A program made the position numbers and the translations under genes. The notes beneath the pieces were generated by a model. That model did no database searches and was not told the DNA's origin. It was given only the letters and a program-made list of their open reading frames with translations. Below are positions 7,375 to 15,205 of a stretch of 29,709 bases of DNA, piece by piece. Numbering within the stretch: position 1 is the stretch's first letter; every line of letters starts with the position of its first letter. This stretch comes from Chitinivibrio sp051745065 (GTDB lineage: Bacteria; Fibrobacterota; Chitinivibrionia; Chitinivibrionales; Chitinivibrionaceae), in contig JBNJDQ010000016.1 of the NCBI GenBank assembly GCA_051745065.1, positions 1 through 29,709 of the forward strand, given 5' to 3'.

Positions 7375-8426
7375 GAGAGCCTCTCTTTTCCGTATTCTGC
7401 ATTCACCGAAATTTCTTCCATATTGGATATGTCCCGAATGATTTCTCCCGTATAGCGCACAAGGATCCGTCCGGCCTGATAGTTGGAGTGGGTTTCATAT
7501 TCCATACCAAGGAGATATCTGACCAGGCGCTCGGGAAGATTGATGCCGCATCCTGCCGCCATGTACAGCCAGGCGGGAAAGCGCGGGTTGATTTCTATCA
7601 GATAAAATTCATCTGTGCCGCGGCGATTGATGAGCTCCAGCTCGTAGCCGCCGGTCCAGTTCAGTTTTTCCACCAGTTTCTGTGCGGCTGCAAAAATGAA
7701 TTCGTTAATGACCGAGACATTTGTCCAGACCTTGCCAAGCTTTGTAACAAGCATCTTTTTAATTGCCAAATGGCCCAGGTCATTTCCCGCACCGTCTGCG
7801 AGGCCGACAAGGTCGTACTCATCACCCTCAACAAACTGCTGCAGAATGAGAGGGAAGCCCCACCTGGCCGAGAGTTCGTAGAATTTCTTTTGTGCCTCTG
7901 TGCGGTTCTGCACTTTATATGCTTCGTAAAAAGGCCCCTTGATCATCATGGGATAGCCGAAATCATGCTCGGTCTTTTCGATATCCGACAGAGCGGTAAT
8001 GGTGCGGGTTTCCGGCACCAGAAGGCCGAGATCATCGGCAATGGCGGGGAGATTTGTCTTATCGCGTTTCAAAAAGGTTTTATAATCCGGAATAAGCAGA
8101 CGGACGCCCAGGGCTTCAATTTTCTCTTTCAGTTTCATATAGACCGGCAGTTCTGCATCCAGGGCGGGAATTATCACATTCACCTTCTCCCGATTGATGA
8201 TGTAACTGAGTCGTTCCAAATATATCTGTGTTTTACACGAAGGCCAGGGAAGGATATAGGTATAGTCAATAAGCCAGTCCATGTAGATTCCCGGTTCCAT
8301 GGAATCATACGCAAGGCCGACAACACGAACCTCCAGGCCGGATTCTTTCAGGCTGCGGGCAATTCCCGTTCCGGGACCGGGGTTGTCAATAGCGTTGATA
8401 CCGCTGACGGCAACAGTAAGTGACAT
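7371..8426 (-). CDS. ATP-grasp ligase, carbamoyl-phosphate-synthase-like
   Basis: This 351-residue protein has an N-terminal Rossmann-like pre-ATP-grasp region (SGINAIDNPGPGTGIARSL), a central nucleotide-binding region with Lys163 in MIKGP and the hinge QQFVEGDEYD (196-205), and the metal-binding end EINPRFPAW with Glu278 and Asn280. Such enzymes activate a carboxylate as acyl phosphate and join it to an amine or other nucleophile. The length is typical of single-domain peptide or amino-acid ligases, not of full carbamoyl phosphate synthase. Start: ATG with strong AGGAGG, 8 bp after the PqqD-like gene. The neighbours (recognition protein and PLP decarboxylase) suggest it attaches or joins an amino-acid-derived substrate. 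Substrate unknown. Confidence 0.85.
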   Translation of the reverse strand: MSLTVAVSGINAIDNPGPGTGIARSLKESGLEVRVVGLAYDSMEPGIYMDWLIDYTYILPWPSCKTQIYLERLSYIINREKVNVIIPALDAELPVYMKLKEKIEALGVRLLIPDYKTFLKRDKTNLPAIADDLGLLVPETRTITALSDIEKTEHDFGYPMMIKGPFYEAYKVQNRTEAQKKFYELSARWGFPLILQQFVEGDEYDLVGLADGAGNDLGHLAIKKMLVTKLGKVWTNVSVINEFIFAAAQKLVEKLNWTGGYELELINRRGTDEFYLIEINPRFPAWLYMAAGCGINLPERLVRYLLGMEYETHSNYQAGRILVRYTGEIIRDISNMEEISVNAEYGKERLS

Positions 8427-8434
8427 GTTTCCTC

Positions 8435-8677
8435 CTAAACCATATTGTTGGATTGAAGGATTTCAATTATCTTCATGGCATCTTCCTCGGCGGTGGTATG
8501 CGCCACTTCGTAAGTATCTGCCAGATCATCGGTGATTTCTTCGGCTGTTCGGCCTTCCTTCAATTGGCCGATGATGAACAAAGCTGTTTCATTGGCCGTA
8601 AAGCTGTTGCCGCTTGCAGGGTCAAAGATGTAGCCGTTTTCGGAAATGGCCAGGTTTTTCAGTTTCTTCAGGTTCAT
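8435..8677 (-). CDS. PqqD-like RiPP recognition element protein
   Basis: This 80-residue acidic protein matches the PqqD pattern: a beta-hairpin start (GYIFDPASGNSFTANETA), then LKEGRTAEEITDDLADTYEV and a final helix EEDAMKIIEIL. Stand-alone PqqD-fold proteins bind leader peptides and hand them to modifying enzymes. No short precursor-peptide gene was found in the operon. The nearest leader-like sequence is the N-terminus of the decarboxylase two genes downstream. The ATG lies 2 bp after the upstream TPR gene stop, with AAGGAG inside that gene's end. It is 8 bp before the ATP-grasp gene, consistent with a functional pair. Confidence 0.8.
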   Translation of the reverse strand: MNLKKLKNLAISENGYIFDPASGNSFTANETALFIIGQLKEGRTAEEITDDLADTYEVAHTTAEEDAMKIIEILQSNNMV

Positions 8678-8679
8678 AG

Positions 8680-9309
8680 CTACTCCTTTGCAGGGGTATT
8701 GGTAAGGTAATTCGGGGCATCTGTATCGGAGGGATCAAGAATCAGGATTGTTCCAAAGAGAGAACGGGCACGTTCCTCCTGTCCTTCTTCGTGCAGAGTG
8801 AGGGCAAGTTCCTTCAGAAAGGGAATGGATGTCGGGTAGAGATAGGTCATGCGCGATGCGACCTCACGGGCCTGCTTGAGTTTTCCCTGTTTACGGTAGG
8901 CCCGGGCAAGCCAGAAATTTCCGTCCCGGTTGTAATAATCCGTTTTGATCATGCGCAGGGCAGTTTCTGCGGCTTCTTCCCATCGCTTCTGAGCTGCAAA
9001 TACCAGTATTTTCTTATGCAGTACCTCCATGGAATTGGGGTATTGCGTCAGGGCGGCATCATATTTTCTGAGGGCATCACGATAGGCTCCCTGCAAATAA
9101 CTGAGCCAGCCCGTACGATAGTTTACAGTGTATCCCTTGGGGTACTCTTTTCGAATCGGTGCAAGTGCTTTAATCGCTTCCCGGTAGCGCTCCTGTTGTT
9201 CCAGGGAATAGGATTTTGCGTAGATTTCTGCAGTGCTCTGGTTTTCCTGAGCTTTCAATATGGACAGGATACAAAACGCAGCCACAAGTGTTCGTTTCAT
9301 TATTACCAT
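8680..9309 (-). CDS. Secreted TPR-repeat protein
   Basis: The 209-residue protein has an N-terminal export signal (MKRTLVAAFCILSIL at residues 4-18) and about four tetratricopeptide-like helical pairs (for example YRDALRKYDAALTQYPNS, and the segment KQGKLKQAREVASRM). TPRs are protein-binding scaffolds, so a periplasmic adaptor role is likely. The start overlaps the stop of the preceding gene (ATGGTAA), with GGAGG 12 bases upstream; a second ATG three codons later is also possible. Cys13 lies in the hydrophobic segment but is not followed by a convincing lipobox. It belongs to the seven-gene operon. Confidence 0.75.
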   Translation of the reverse strand: MVIMKRTLVAAFCILSILKAQENQSTAEIYAKSYSLEQQERYREAIKALAPIRKEYPKGYTVNYRTGWLSYLQGAYRDALRKYDAALTQYPNSMEVLHKKILVFAAQKRWEEAAETALRMIKTDYYNRDGNFWLARAYRKQGKLKQAREVASRMTYLYPTSIPFLKELALTLHEEGQEERARSLFGTILILDPSDTDAPNYLTNTPAKE

Positions 9310-10952
9310 AGTGCGGTTATTCCTCCGGATAAAAGAGTTCGATTGAATTGACTGTATGCCTCATATCGGCCTGTGCCGAAAAGGTAGATCGGGCGGTTTT
9401 GAAATAGCTGCCAGACGGCCTTAATTTCGGCAGACCCCCTGTGCGGCGTTGTAAGAGAGAGCTGACTTTTGCCCTGCTGTTGTGCAGCAAAGGCGCATTC
9501 ACCGATGATTCCCGCTGCCCGCCATTCCAGGCGGGTAAGACGAAGTTTTATTCCGCCGTACAGGGAATACTGTGTTCCCGGCAGCGGAAAGGACCGTGTA
9601 TCTTTGGCTTTCCAAATATAGGTGGGCTCCAGAAACAGACGGATTCTACTGTGCGGTTTGAAAATGACTCTGGGATTAAGCTGTACCACATGCAGATGAG
9701 GGGAAATTGTGTAGGCGCCGGCGGCAATGAGGTGAATTTTATCTGCGGGACGTGGATTGAAAGCACTGTACAAAAGAATACTTTTTTCAAAATCTTCCAT
9801 GGTGCTGCTGAAAAGATTTATTCCCGCACCGAAGCGGTCTGTATTCCAGGCAATGTACAGATTGTCCTGCACAATATCCTCCGGCTGGATTGTATCAGCC
9901 CAGTGGGCCGTGTCTTTCCAATGGATGGTATCCTTCCAGTGGACGGAGTCAAGGGCGTCGTAGGAGCCAAGGGTTTCCTGCGATATACCATCGGCTTCCC
10001 CAAGGGAATCCGTTTTATAATAATACCAGGCGGTATCGCTGAAGCTGATTTGATTATACGTTGTATCCCAGGGAATTACGGTATCCAGAGTATAGCCGGC
10101 CTGTGAAAGACTGTCTTTTTTGTATTGCACGGAATACCCATCCTGCGTAAACTGCGTATCAAGACTCCAGACAAGAGTGTCTACATCAATTCCGTACAGA
10201 GCGGTACCGCTGTAGACAGTATCACCTTCATAAATTGTATCACCGGCGTATATGGATTTTTCAAAGGATGCATAATAACGTCCCGCAGAGATGGTCAGAC
10301 GACTGCCGTTTTTCAGATGTCGGATATATTCTCCACCGGCCCAGGCTCCGTGGGAGTACACATACTTCTGGTTCTTTTCATGGACCGTATCAGCAGAATA
10401 CAGGGCAGCACCGCCAAAAACGGAGACAGTGTTCTGTTCCATCGCTTCAACAGCTTTGCGGGCTGTACTCAGGGCATTGGCAAGAGCGGCGTTTTCACCG
10501 GGGGCGGCTTCCTGAGCACGGCGGAACCATTGCAGTGCACAGGCGTAGGCATCGCGGTTATAGCATCCCCAGCCGGCGGAAAGGGCGATATTCATGCGAT
10601 CGGTACCGCTCAGATCAGATAGGGATGCATAATACGTTTTTCCTGATTTGGCCCGCCCGGTTACGGTCATGCAGTAGATGCGTTTGCCCGCCAGAACGGG
10701 GTCTGTTATATCGCCTTTTTCAGAAATATGCAAAGCAGTGCGGTATTTTTTTTGTGCCATGAGGGAGTTCATAATGCCGTAGAGAGCGTCCGGAATTGAA
10801 TCGCGCCGATAGATTCGGGTGTACAAATCCAGGCTTTCTGCGTAGTCTTGCTGAAGATAGTGGGAATATGCATCCTGCAGTGTAAGTGCTGCAACGCAGG
10901 AGGCAGCCACGCAGGTAATGATGATAACTGCTTTAACGGCGGATAAGTTCAT
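9303..10952 (-). CDS. TPR protein with C-terminal outer-membrane beta-barrel-like domain
   Basis: I place the start at the ATG at 10952, giving 549 residues with a clean signal peptide (MNLSAVKAVIIITCVAASCVAAL). An ATG 60 bp further upstream is open but would add a charged non-signal extension. Residues about 24-200 hold TPR-like helices (LQDAYSHYLQQDYAESLDLY). The middle is rich in Asp, Thr, Tyr and Trp, with short repeats of the type HWKDT(I/A). The last about 170 residues show alternating strands (RVIFKPHSRIRLFLEPTYIW, and the end LFGTGRYEAY) finishing in ALW, typical of outer-membrane barrels with an aromatic last residue. It overlaps the end of the transporter-peptidase gene by 20 bp. 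Likely an outer-membrane partner of the operon. Function unknown. Confidence 0.65.
   Translation of the reverse strand: MNLSAVKAVIIITCVAASCVAALTLQDAYSHYLQQDYAESLDLYTRIYRRDSIPDALYGIMNSLMAQKKYRTALHISEKGDITDPVLAGKRIYCMTVTGRAKSGKTYYASLSDLSGTDRMNIALSAGWGCYNRDAYACALQWFRRAQEAAPGENAALANALSTARKAVEAMEQNTVSVFGGAALYSADTVHEKNQKYVYSHGAWAGGEYIRHLKNGSRLTISAGRYYASFEKSIYAGDTIYEGDTVYSGTALYGIDVDTLVWSLDTQFTQDGYSVQYKKDSLSQAGYTLDTVIPWDTTYNQISFSDTAWYYYKTDSLGEADGISQETLGSYDALDSVHWKDTIHWKDTAHWADTIQPEDIVQDNLYIAWNTDRFGAGINLFSSTMEDFEKSILLYSAFNPRPADKIHLIAAGAYTISPHLHVVQLNPRVIFKPHSRIRLFLEPTYIWKAKDTRSFPLPGTQYSLYGGIKLRLTRLEWRAAGIIGECAFAAQQQGKSQLSLTTPHRGSAEIKAVWQLFQNRPIYLFGTGRYEAYSQFNRTLLSGGITALW
9870..9941 (-). repeat. Short 18-bp tandem repeat coding HWKDT(I/A)
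   Basis: Four consecutive 18-bp units encode HWKDTI, HWKDTA, HWADTI and the degenerate QPEDIV. Codons differ between units (CAC TGG AAG and CAT TGG AAA), so the peptide repeat is conserved better than the DNA, which suggests selection on the protein. Confidence 0.65.
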
Positions 10953-13017
10953 ATTCTTTTTCCCGTTTTCGGAGTGATATGCCTTTGAAGCCCTGTGCAT
11001 CAATTTCTGCATTGGTCCTTATCTCTTCGGTGGTATGGAAATTATGCACCTTAAGCGTGCCTGCAATCCTGCTGCGCCCCTCTCCGGTATATTCGCCTTT
11101 TATTGAATACAGGGGGTGGTGGAATGATTTGATCAGCCCCTGAAAGGGATTTGTATTTCCCATAAGAGTATAGGGAGCGGTATCTTTCCAGGAGATGGTA
11201 TGGTCAGTGAGGGGAAGGCTGGGGCAGGAGAGAAGAAAAAATCTGAGAGGCGAAGAGGGATCTCCGGTAAAAGTTGTAAAGGTGAAAATACTGCTGTTTT
11301 CTGTATAATACAGGCGGCTTTTCCGGCGGGTGTCTTCCAGATAGTACGTGCCCTCCACAGACATCTGAACCTGCAGGATAAGCAATTCCTGTTCGATCCC
11401 GTTCACACGAAATTCATAGGTGAGCTCATCTTCAATAATCATATTAACCGCTTTGCGCAAAAAAGATGATCGCACCAGGGGGCTGAGCTGGTCTCCCGTT
11501 GTAAGAGTGTCGCCGCAGCGAATGTAGTGTCTGTTTCGCAGGGTGCCGGAAAAGGTAAACTGCCGTGTGGGGGCCCCGGCATTGCCGGTTGTCTGCACCT
11601 GAAAATGGATATGCGGTTCCGGTGAATAGCCGGAGTTTCCACACAGGCCCAGGCGTGTTCCCCGTGCAACCCGCTCACCCGGAGATACGCCGATGGACCC
11701 CTTCTGCAGATGGGAGATTTCGATGTAGTAACCTGAATCGGCATACAGAATGATATAATTTCCCCAGTTGTTTTCCTTATCCACTTCTCCAATAGGATTG
11801 TCATCCAGACTGTTTTCGATGGCCACAACGGTACTGTCGGCAGGAGCAATTACAGGTTTGGCAAAGCAGAGATAGTCTGAAAGTTGCAGTCCCTTATTTC
11901 GATAGGTTCTGCCTGTTCGGTGATCCTCTATGACAAAATCCACGGCATGGCGCCATATTCCTTTGTGAGTCCATTTGTCATCAAAGGACTGGTAGACAGT
12001 CCACGTACCGGCAAAGGGGAGTTCCGGGGCAGGAATGAAAGGGTCGAATCGTTTGCGATAGGTGCACCAGTTTTCCAGATTTTCCTCAGGGCTCTGAAAA
12101 AAACTGAGCGTAATATGGCTGAAACGACTGATCTTTAATGAATGCAGAACCGGCAGTACGGTCAGGGCAAAGGGCAGGGTGAACAGAGGGATTCCGAAGC
12201 TTGACCAGAAGACCGTGCCAGCATCAAGAAAAACAGTTGATATCAGGACCGCCGCGAGGGTAATCAAATAGGTTCGTTTGGATGGAATCAGAAAATATCC
12301 GCCCAAAGCAAGAGCGATGATAATGTAGTTGAAATTATAGGGATTTTGCAGAGATGCCTGCATGGAACCGGTCATTACGGCATGAAAAAGAACGCCCGCT
12401 GCAAAGCCGGCGGCGGCGAGAAAAACATTAATACGGGAGAAAAAAAGAAGTACAAGGATTATTAACAGGCCCGCTGCCTCGTAGGGGAGAAAAAAGATTG
12501 TTCCCGCAGCTTTGAGAAAGGCCGATATCCACAGTGGAAATATTCCGGGATCCAGCCCGTTCATACTGTTAATATTATCCAGAGAGAGATTGCTGTAGCG
12601 AAAAGATGCCAGATAGACAACCGTCCCGGCCAGAGCAAAGGGAAGATTCAGTACGGGCAGGCCGAAGACTGTAGCCAGGCTGGTTGAAAGTGATGTACTC
12701 AGGATGAGCGTCAGCACCCCCGAGACTGCCGCAAATGCAAGGGACAGGGGCGTAATATGGTAGACAAAACCGATGGCCATACCAATCAGGAGGGGGTTGT
12801 ATAAGAACAGGCTTCCCTCCATGTACCGCCGGGAGTGACCGGTCATTTCGCCGGCGGCAAGGGCTGCCGTAAAGGCGGTTATGCCGTGCAGCCCCGTTGA
12901 AGGATTTAAAAAACTTACTGCGCAGAGAAGAACGCCAAGGTATCTGTTACCGGAAAACAGAATGTATGAGTAGCTTCGAAAGAGTGTCTGAAGGTATGAT
13001 TCTATTGTCCTCAGCAT
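10933..13017 (-). CDS. Urea-transporter-like membrane domain fused to M23 metallopeptidase
   Basis: The 694-residue protein has two parts. Residues about 20-295 are strongly hydrophobic and carry the duplicated urea-transporter pattern: LYNPLLIGMAIG (72-83), NLPFALAG (124-131) and FTLPFALTVLP (279-289). Residues about 335-480 form an M23 (LytM-like) domain with HAVD (His357, Asp360), His436 in ISHLQKG and HIH (469-471); these would bind the zinc. The first motif is HxxD, one residue shorter than the usual HxxxD. Residues 480-694 are soluble and unassigned. UT-M23 fusions occur in some other Gram-negatives, but their role is not established to my knowledge. The start ATG overlaps the end of the MerR-like gene (ATGCTGA), indicating translational coupling. 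It could pass a small amide or urea-like solute, or sense it, while cutting peptides outside. Confidence 0.85.
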   Translation of the reverse strand: MLRTIESYLQTLFRSYSYILFSGNRYLGVLLCAVSFLNPSTGLHGITAFTAALAAGEMTGHSRRYMEGSLFLYNPLLIGMAIGFVYHITPLSLAFAAVSGVLTLILSTSLSTSLATVFGLPVLNLPFALAGTVVYLASFRYSNLSLDNINSMNGLDPGIFPLWISAFLKAAGTIFFLPYEAAGLLIILVLLFFSRINVFLAAAGFAAGVLFHAVMTGSMQASLQNPYNFNYIIIALALGGYFLIPSKRTYLITLAAVLISTVFLDAGTVFWSSFGIPLFTLPFALTVLPVLHSLKISRFSHITLSFFQSPEENLENWCTYRKRFDPFIPAPELPFAGTWTVYQSFDDKWTHKGIWRHAVDFVIEDHRTGRTYRNKGLQLSDYLCFAKPVIAPADSTVVAIENSLDDNPIGEVDKENNWGNYIILYADSGYYIEISHLQKGSIGVSPGERVARGTRLGLCGNSGYSPEPHIHFQVQTTGNAGAPTRQFTFSGTLRNRHYIRCGDTLTTGDQLSPLVRSSFLRKAVNMIIEDELTYEFRVNGIEQELLILQVQMSVEGTYYLEDTRRKSRLYYTENSSIFTFTTFTGDPSSPLRFFLLSCPSLPLTDHTISWKDTAPYTLMGNTNPFQGLIKSFHHPLYSIKGEYTGEGRSRIAGTLKVHNFHTTEEIRTNAEIDAQGFKGISLRKREKEYELIRR

Positions 13018-13805
13018 AGAATAGCTCCGATATCGGTTATGAGAGTGGATGTGTCGGCAATATCTTTATCTGTGGGGACAGTTCGGTAGCGCTCTATGTA
13101 TTCGCCCTGTATCTGCAGTCCCCGGGATGTACAGATCTGCTGCAGTCTGCCGTAGCTGACAGGAAGGGTTTCATAGGTTCCGAAATGACGGAAAAAAAGG
13201 ACAGCCGGACGGGAAAAAGGCTCTTTGCGTATTCCCTGTCCTGTTACTGAATCGGCAAAAGCTGTGGGGTAATATACGCGGAAATGAAATTGCTGAGCCT
13301 GTGAATCGGCATAGTATACGGTGAATACAGAATCCGTCGGGGCAACATTTCTGCGGCGGCAGAATCGGTGGAGGTAGTCGATGTGAAAAGCAACGTCACG
13401 GGCAGTGCCGTAGCCTTCAAGGGAGAGTGTCTGTTTTTGAAAAAATGGGCGTGGCGGAGGTATCCTGAAAAAGTGATCCTCCTTTTCAAGAGAGAGATTA
13501 CAGGCCGTCAGAGTGTGCTGAAGCTTCTGATAGGATGCCACATAAGCCCGTCCTTTGTTCCGAAGAATCTTTTGCAATGCCCTGTCACCGGAAATCAGAA
13601 CCTCAAAAACTTCATCGATGGAGCAATCCAGAGACCGCAGGAAAGAAATCCGGGATGCAAGGATCAGCTCTTTTTCGGAGTAATACCGATACCCCGTTTC
13701 ATCGTTGATTCTGGCCGGTTCGAGCAGTTCTTTCTCTTCGTAAATAAGTAATGCCTTTCTGCTGAGCCCTGTAAGACGGCAGAACTCTTTCATTTTATAT
13801 TCCAC
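13011..13805 (-). CDS. MerR-family regulator with GyrI-like effector domain
   Basis: With a GTG start at 13805 the protein has 264 residues and begins MEYKMKEFCRLTGLSRKALL, the standard MerR winged-helix start. AAGGAGG (13823-13817) lies 11 bases before this GTG; an in-frame ATG at 13814 would sit only 2 bases from it, which is too close. After the helix-turn-helix (IYEEKELLEPARINDETGYR) and a coiled linker, residues about 130-260 resemble the GyrI/BmrR small-molecule domain (FRHFGTYETL, then GEYIERYRTVPTDK). BmrR-like proteins activate transport genes on binding ligands. It is the first gene of the operon and probably controls the MerR-type promoter just upstream. It has no N-terminal Cys cluster typical of metal sensors. 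Confidence 0.85.
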   Translation of the reverse strand: MEYKMKEFCRLTGLSRKALLIYEEKELLEPARINDETGYRYYSEKELILASRISFLRSLDCSIDEVFEVLISGDRALQKILRNKGRAYVASYQKLQHTLTACNLSLEKEDHFFRIPPPRPFFQKQTLSLEGYGTARDVAFHIDYLHRFCRRRNVAPTDSVFTVYYADSQAQQFHFRVYYPTAFADSVTGQGIRKEPFSRPAVLFFRHFGTYETLPVSYGRLQQICTSRGLQIQGEYIERYRTVPTDKDIADTSTLITDIGAILC

Positions 13806-13836
13806 GTTACCCATGGCCTCCTTGCATACGTATAAG

Positions 13837-13868
13837 ATAGTATCATCCTGCATAATATGCTATTACAA
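13837..13868 (-). promoter_or_regulatory. MerR-type promoter with long spacer and operator dyad
   Basis: On the minus strand TTGTAA (13868-13863) and TACTAT (13842-13837) are 20 bp apart, too long for normal sigma70 promoters but usual for promoters activated by MerR-family proteins. The spacer contains a perfect 5-1-5 dyad, GCATA-T-TATGC (13860-13850), near its centre. It would drive the regulator and the six genes behind it. The -10 box is only a 4 of 6 match. Confidence 0.42.
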
Positions 13869-13893
13869 AGATGTCCCCGGGGACATCTTTGTA
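13864..13893. repeat. 30-bp perfect palindrome between divergent genes
   Basis: TACAAAGATGTCCCC is followed directly by its reverse complement, giving 15-bp arms with no spacer. Both flanking genes point away from it, so neither needs a terminator here, and no T-run follows on either strand. It touches the -35 box of the MerR-type promoter. It could be an operator, a cruciform-forming element or a REP/MITE-like unit. No second copy was found in the window. Confidence 0.9.
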
Positions 13894-13942
13894 TTTTAGG
13901 ATAAAAGAGCAGTTCAGACCATGAAATAATGTATTTTTGTGT

Positions 13943-15205
13943 ATGAAAAATACTGATCCATATGAAGAAAATAAATTCCATCTCAGGGGTGAGTGGGCGC
14001 GGGTATATGACCATTTTTCAACCCGATTCACCTGGAGTTATCAGGGGCGCCGGGAATTACAGGTTATTCTTAAAGAGCTTCAGATGTGGGGGATTGATTC
14101 ATCCCTTGTGTCAGATCTATCTGCTGTCTGCGCAGAAAAACTGACGGAGAAGCAAAAAACGCAGCGGGTTCTCGATCGGTTGCGCCGTCTATGGCGGGGG
14201 CTGAAACAATCCCCCACCGATTACCCTGAAAATGCCCCTGTACGGCAGGGCAATTCCCCCGTTCATATTACCTATCGCCGAATACCGGGCAGTATCCTCG
14301 GCGATTGCCCTGTTGCATCCGAAAAAACCCGGTGCTGCAATCTGAAGACCCTTGATGCGGTTATTCGGTGCGGTTTTGACTGTTCCTATTGCTCTATTCA
14401 GTCCTTTTATACCGGGGGAGAAGTTCTTTTTCAGCCGGATCTCGCCGAACGCCTTGCAGCATTGGACCTCTCAAAGGATAAAATCTGGCACATTGGTACG
14501 GGGCAGTCGTCGGATTCGCTGATGTGGGGGAACCGTGATGGTCTTCTGGAGAAACTCATGGCCTTTGCCCGTGCCAGGGAAAATGTTATTCTCGAGCTCA
14601 AAACCAAATCCCGTGAAATTTCATGGCTGATGAAGCATTCCGTGCCGTCCAATGTTATAGTGACCTGGTCCCTCAATCCGCAGGTAATTATTGACCACGA
14701 AGAACATGGAACTGCATCTCTGAAAGAGCGACTGGATGCTGCTGAGATGCTTTCCAAAAAGGGTGTTGCTGTGGGATTTCATTTTCATCCCATGGTGTGG
14801 ATTGAAAACTGGCGCGGGGAATACGGGCAGATCTTTTCTGAACTGCAGAAACGTTTTGACCCCCGCGCGGTTGCCATGGTCTCTCTGGGAACGCTCACCT
14901 TTATTAAACCGGTTCTTAAAAAGATTCGGAATCGTGCCTTTTACAGCAAAATTCTCCAAATGCCCCTGGAGGAAATTGCCGGACGCTTCTCCTATCCGCG
15001 GCATATTAAAAAAGATCTCTTTTCCTTCGCCTATGAACGGTTTTCTGCGGCCTGGAAGGAGAACGTCTTTTTTTATATGTGCATGGAGGATAAGACGCTC
15101 TGGAAAGATGTCTTCGGTTTTGAATACGGGGATAATAATGAATTTGAAGAAGCAATGACAAAACAGTATAAAGCAAAAACTGAACAGCTAAAGAGGTTGA
15201 AATGA
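13943..15205 (+). CDS. Spore-photoproduct-lyase-like radical SAM protein
   Basis: The protein has 420 residues from the ATG at 13943 (a TTG two codons earlier is possible; no good ribosome binding site is visible for either). It carries the radical SAM cluster motif CGFDCSYC (CxxxCxxC) and general similarity to spore photoproduct lyase (GTGQSSDSL, then VILELKTKS and VTWSLNPQ). In Bacillus SPL a conserved Cys in the segment SCTSD donates a hydrogen atom to the repaired thymine; here the aligned position reads GQSSD, without Cys. Nothing in the window suggests a spore former. It may be a DNA-repair or other radical SAM enzyme of the SPL-like family in non-sporulating bacteria. It overlaps the next gene by ATGA, so the two are probably co-transcribed. 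Confidence 0.8.
   Translation: MKNTDPYEENKFHLRGEWARVYDHFSTRFTWSYQGRRELQVILKELQMWGIDSSLVSDLSAVCAEKLTEKQKTQRVLDRLRRLWRGLKQSPTDYPENAPVRQGNSPVHITYRRIPGSILGDCPVASEKTRCCNLKTLDAVIRCGFDCSYCSIQSFYTGGEVLFQPDLAERLAALDLSKDKIWHIGTGQSSDSLMWGNRDGLLEKLMAFARARENVILELKTKSREISWLMKHSVPSNVIVTWSLNPQVIIDHEEHGTASLKERLDAAEMLSKKGVAVGFHFHPMVWIENWRGEYGQIFSELQKRFDPRAVAMVSLGTLTFIKPVLKKIRNRAFYSKILQMPLEEIAGRFSYPRHIKKDLFSFAYERFSAAWKENVFFYMCMEDKTLWKDVFGFEYGDNNEFEEAMTKQYKAKTEQLKRLK

Noticed and set aside
7488..8423. 311-codon open frame on the plus strand
   Set aside because: Exact shadow of the ATP-grasp gene; product low in motifs and without start signals.
13864..13893. The 30-bp palindrome as the MerR operator itself
   Set aside because: It is too long and misplaced to sit between a -35 and -10 box; the shorter dyad at 13850-13860 fits a 20-bp spacer better. 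A separate role is kept open.
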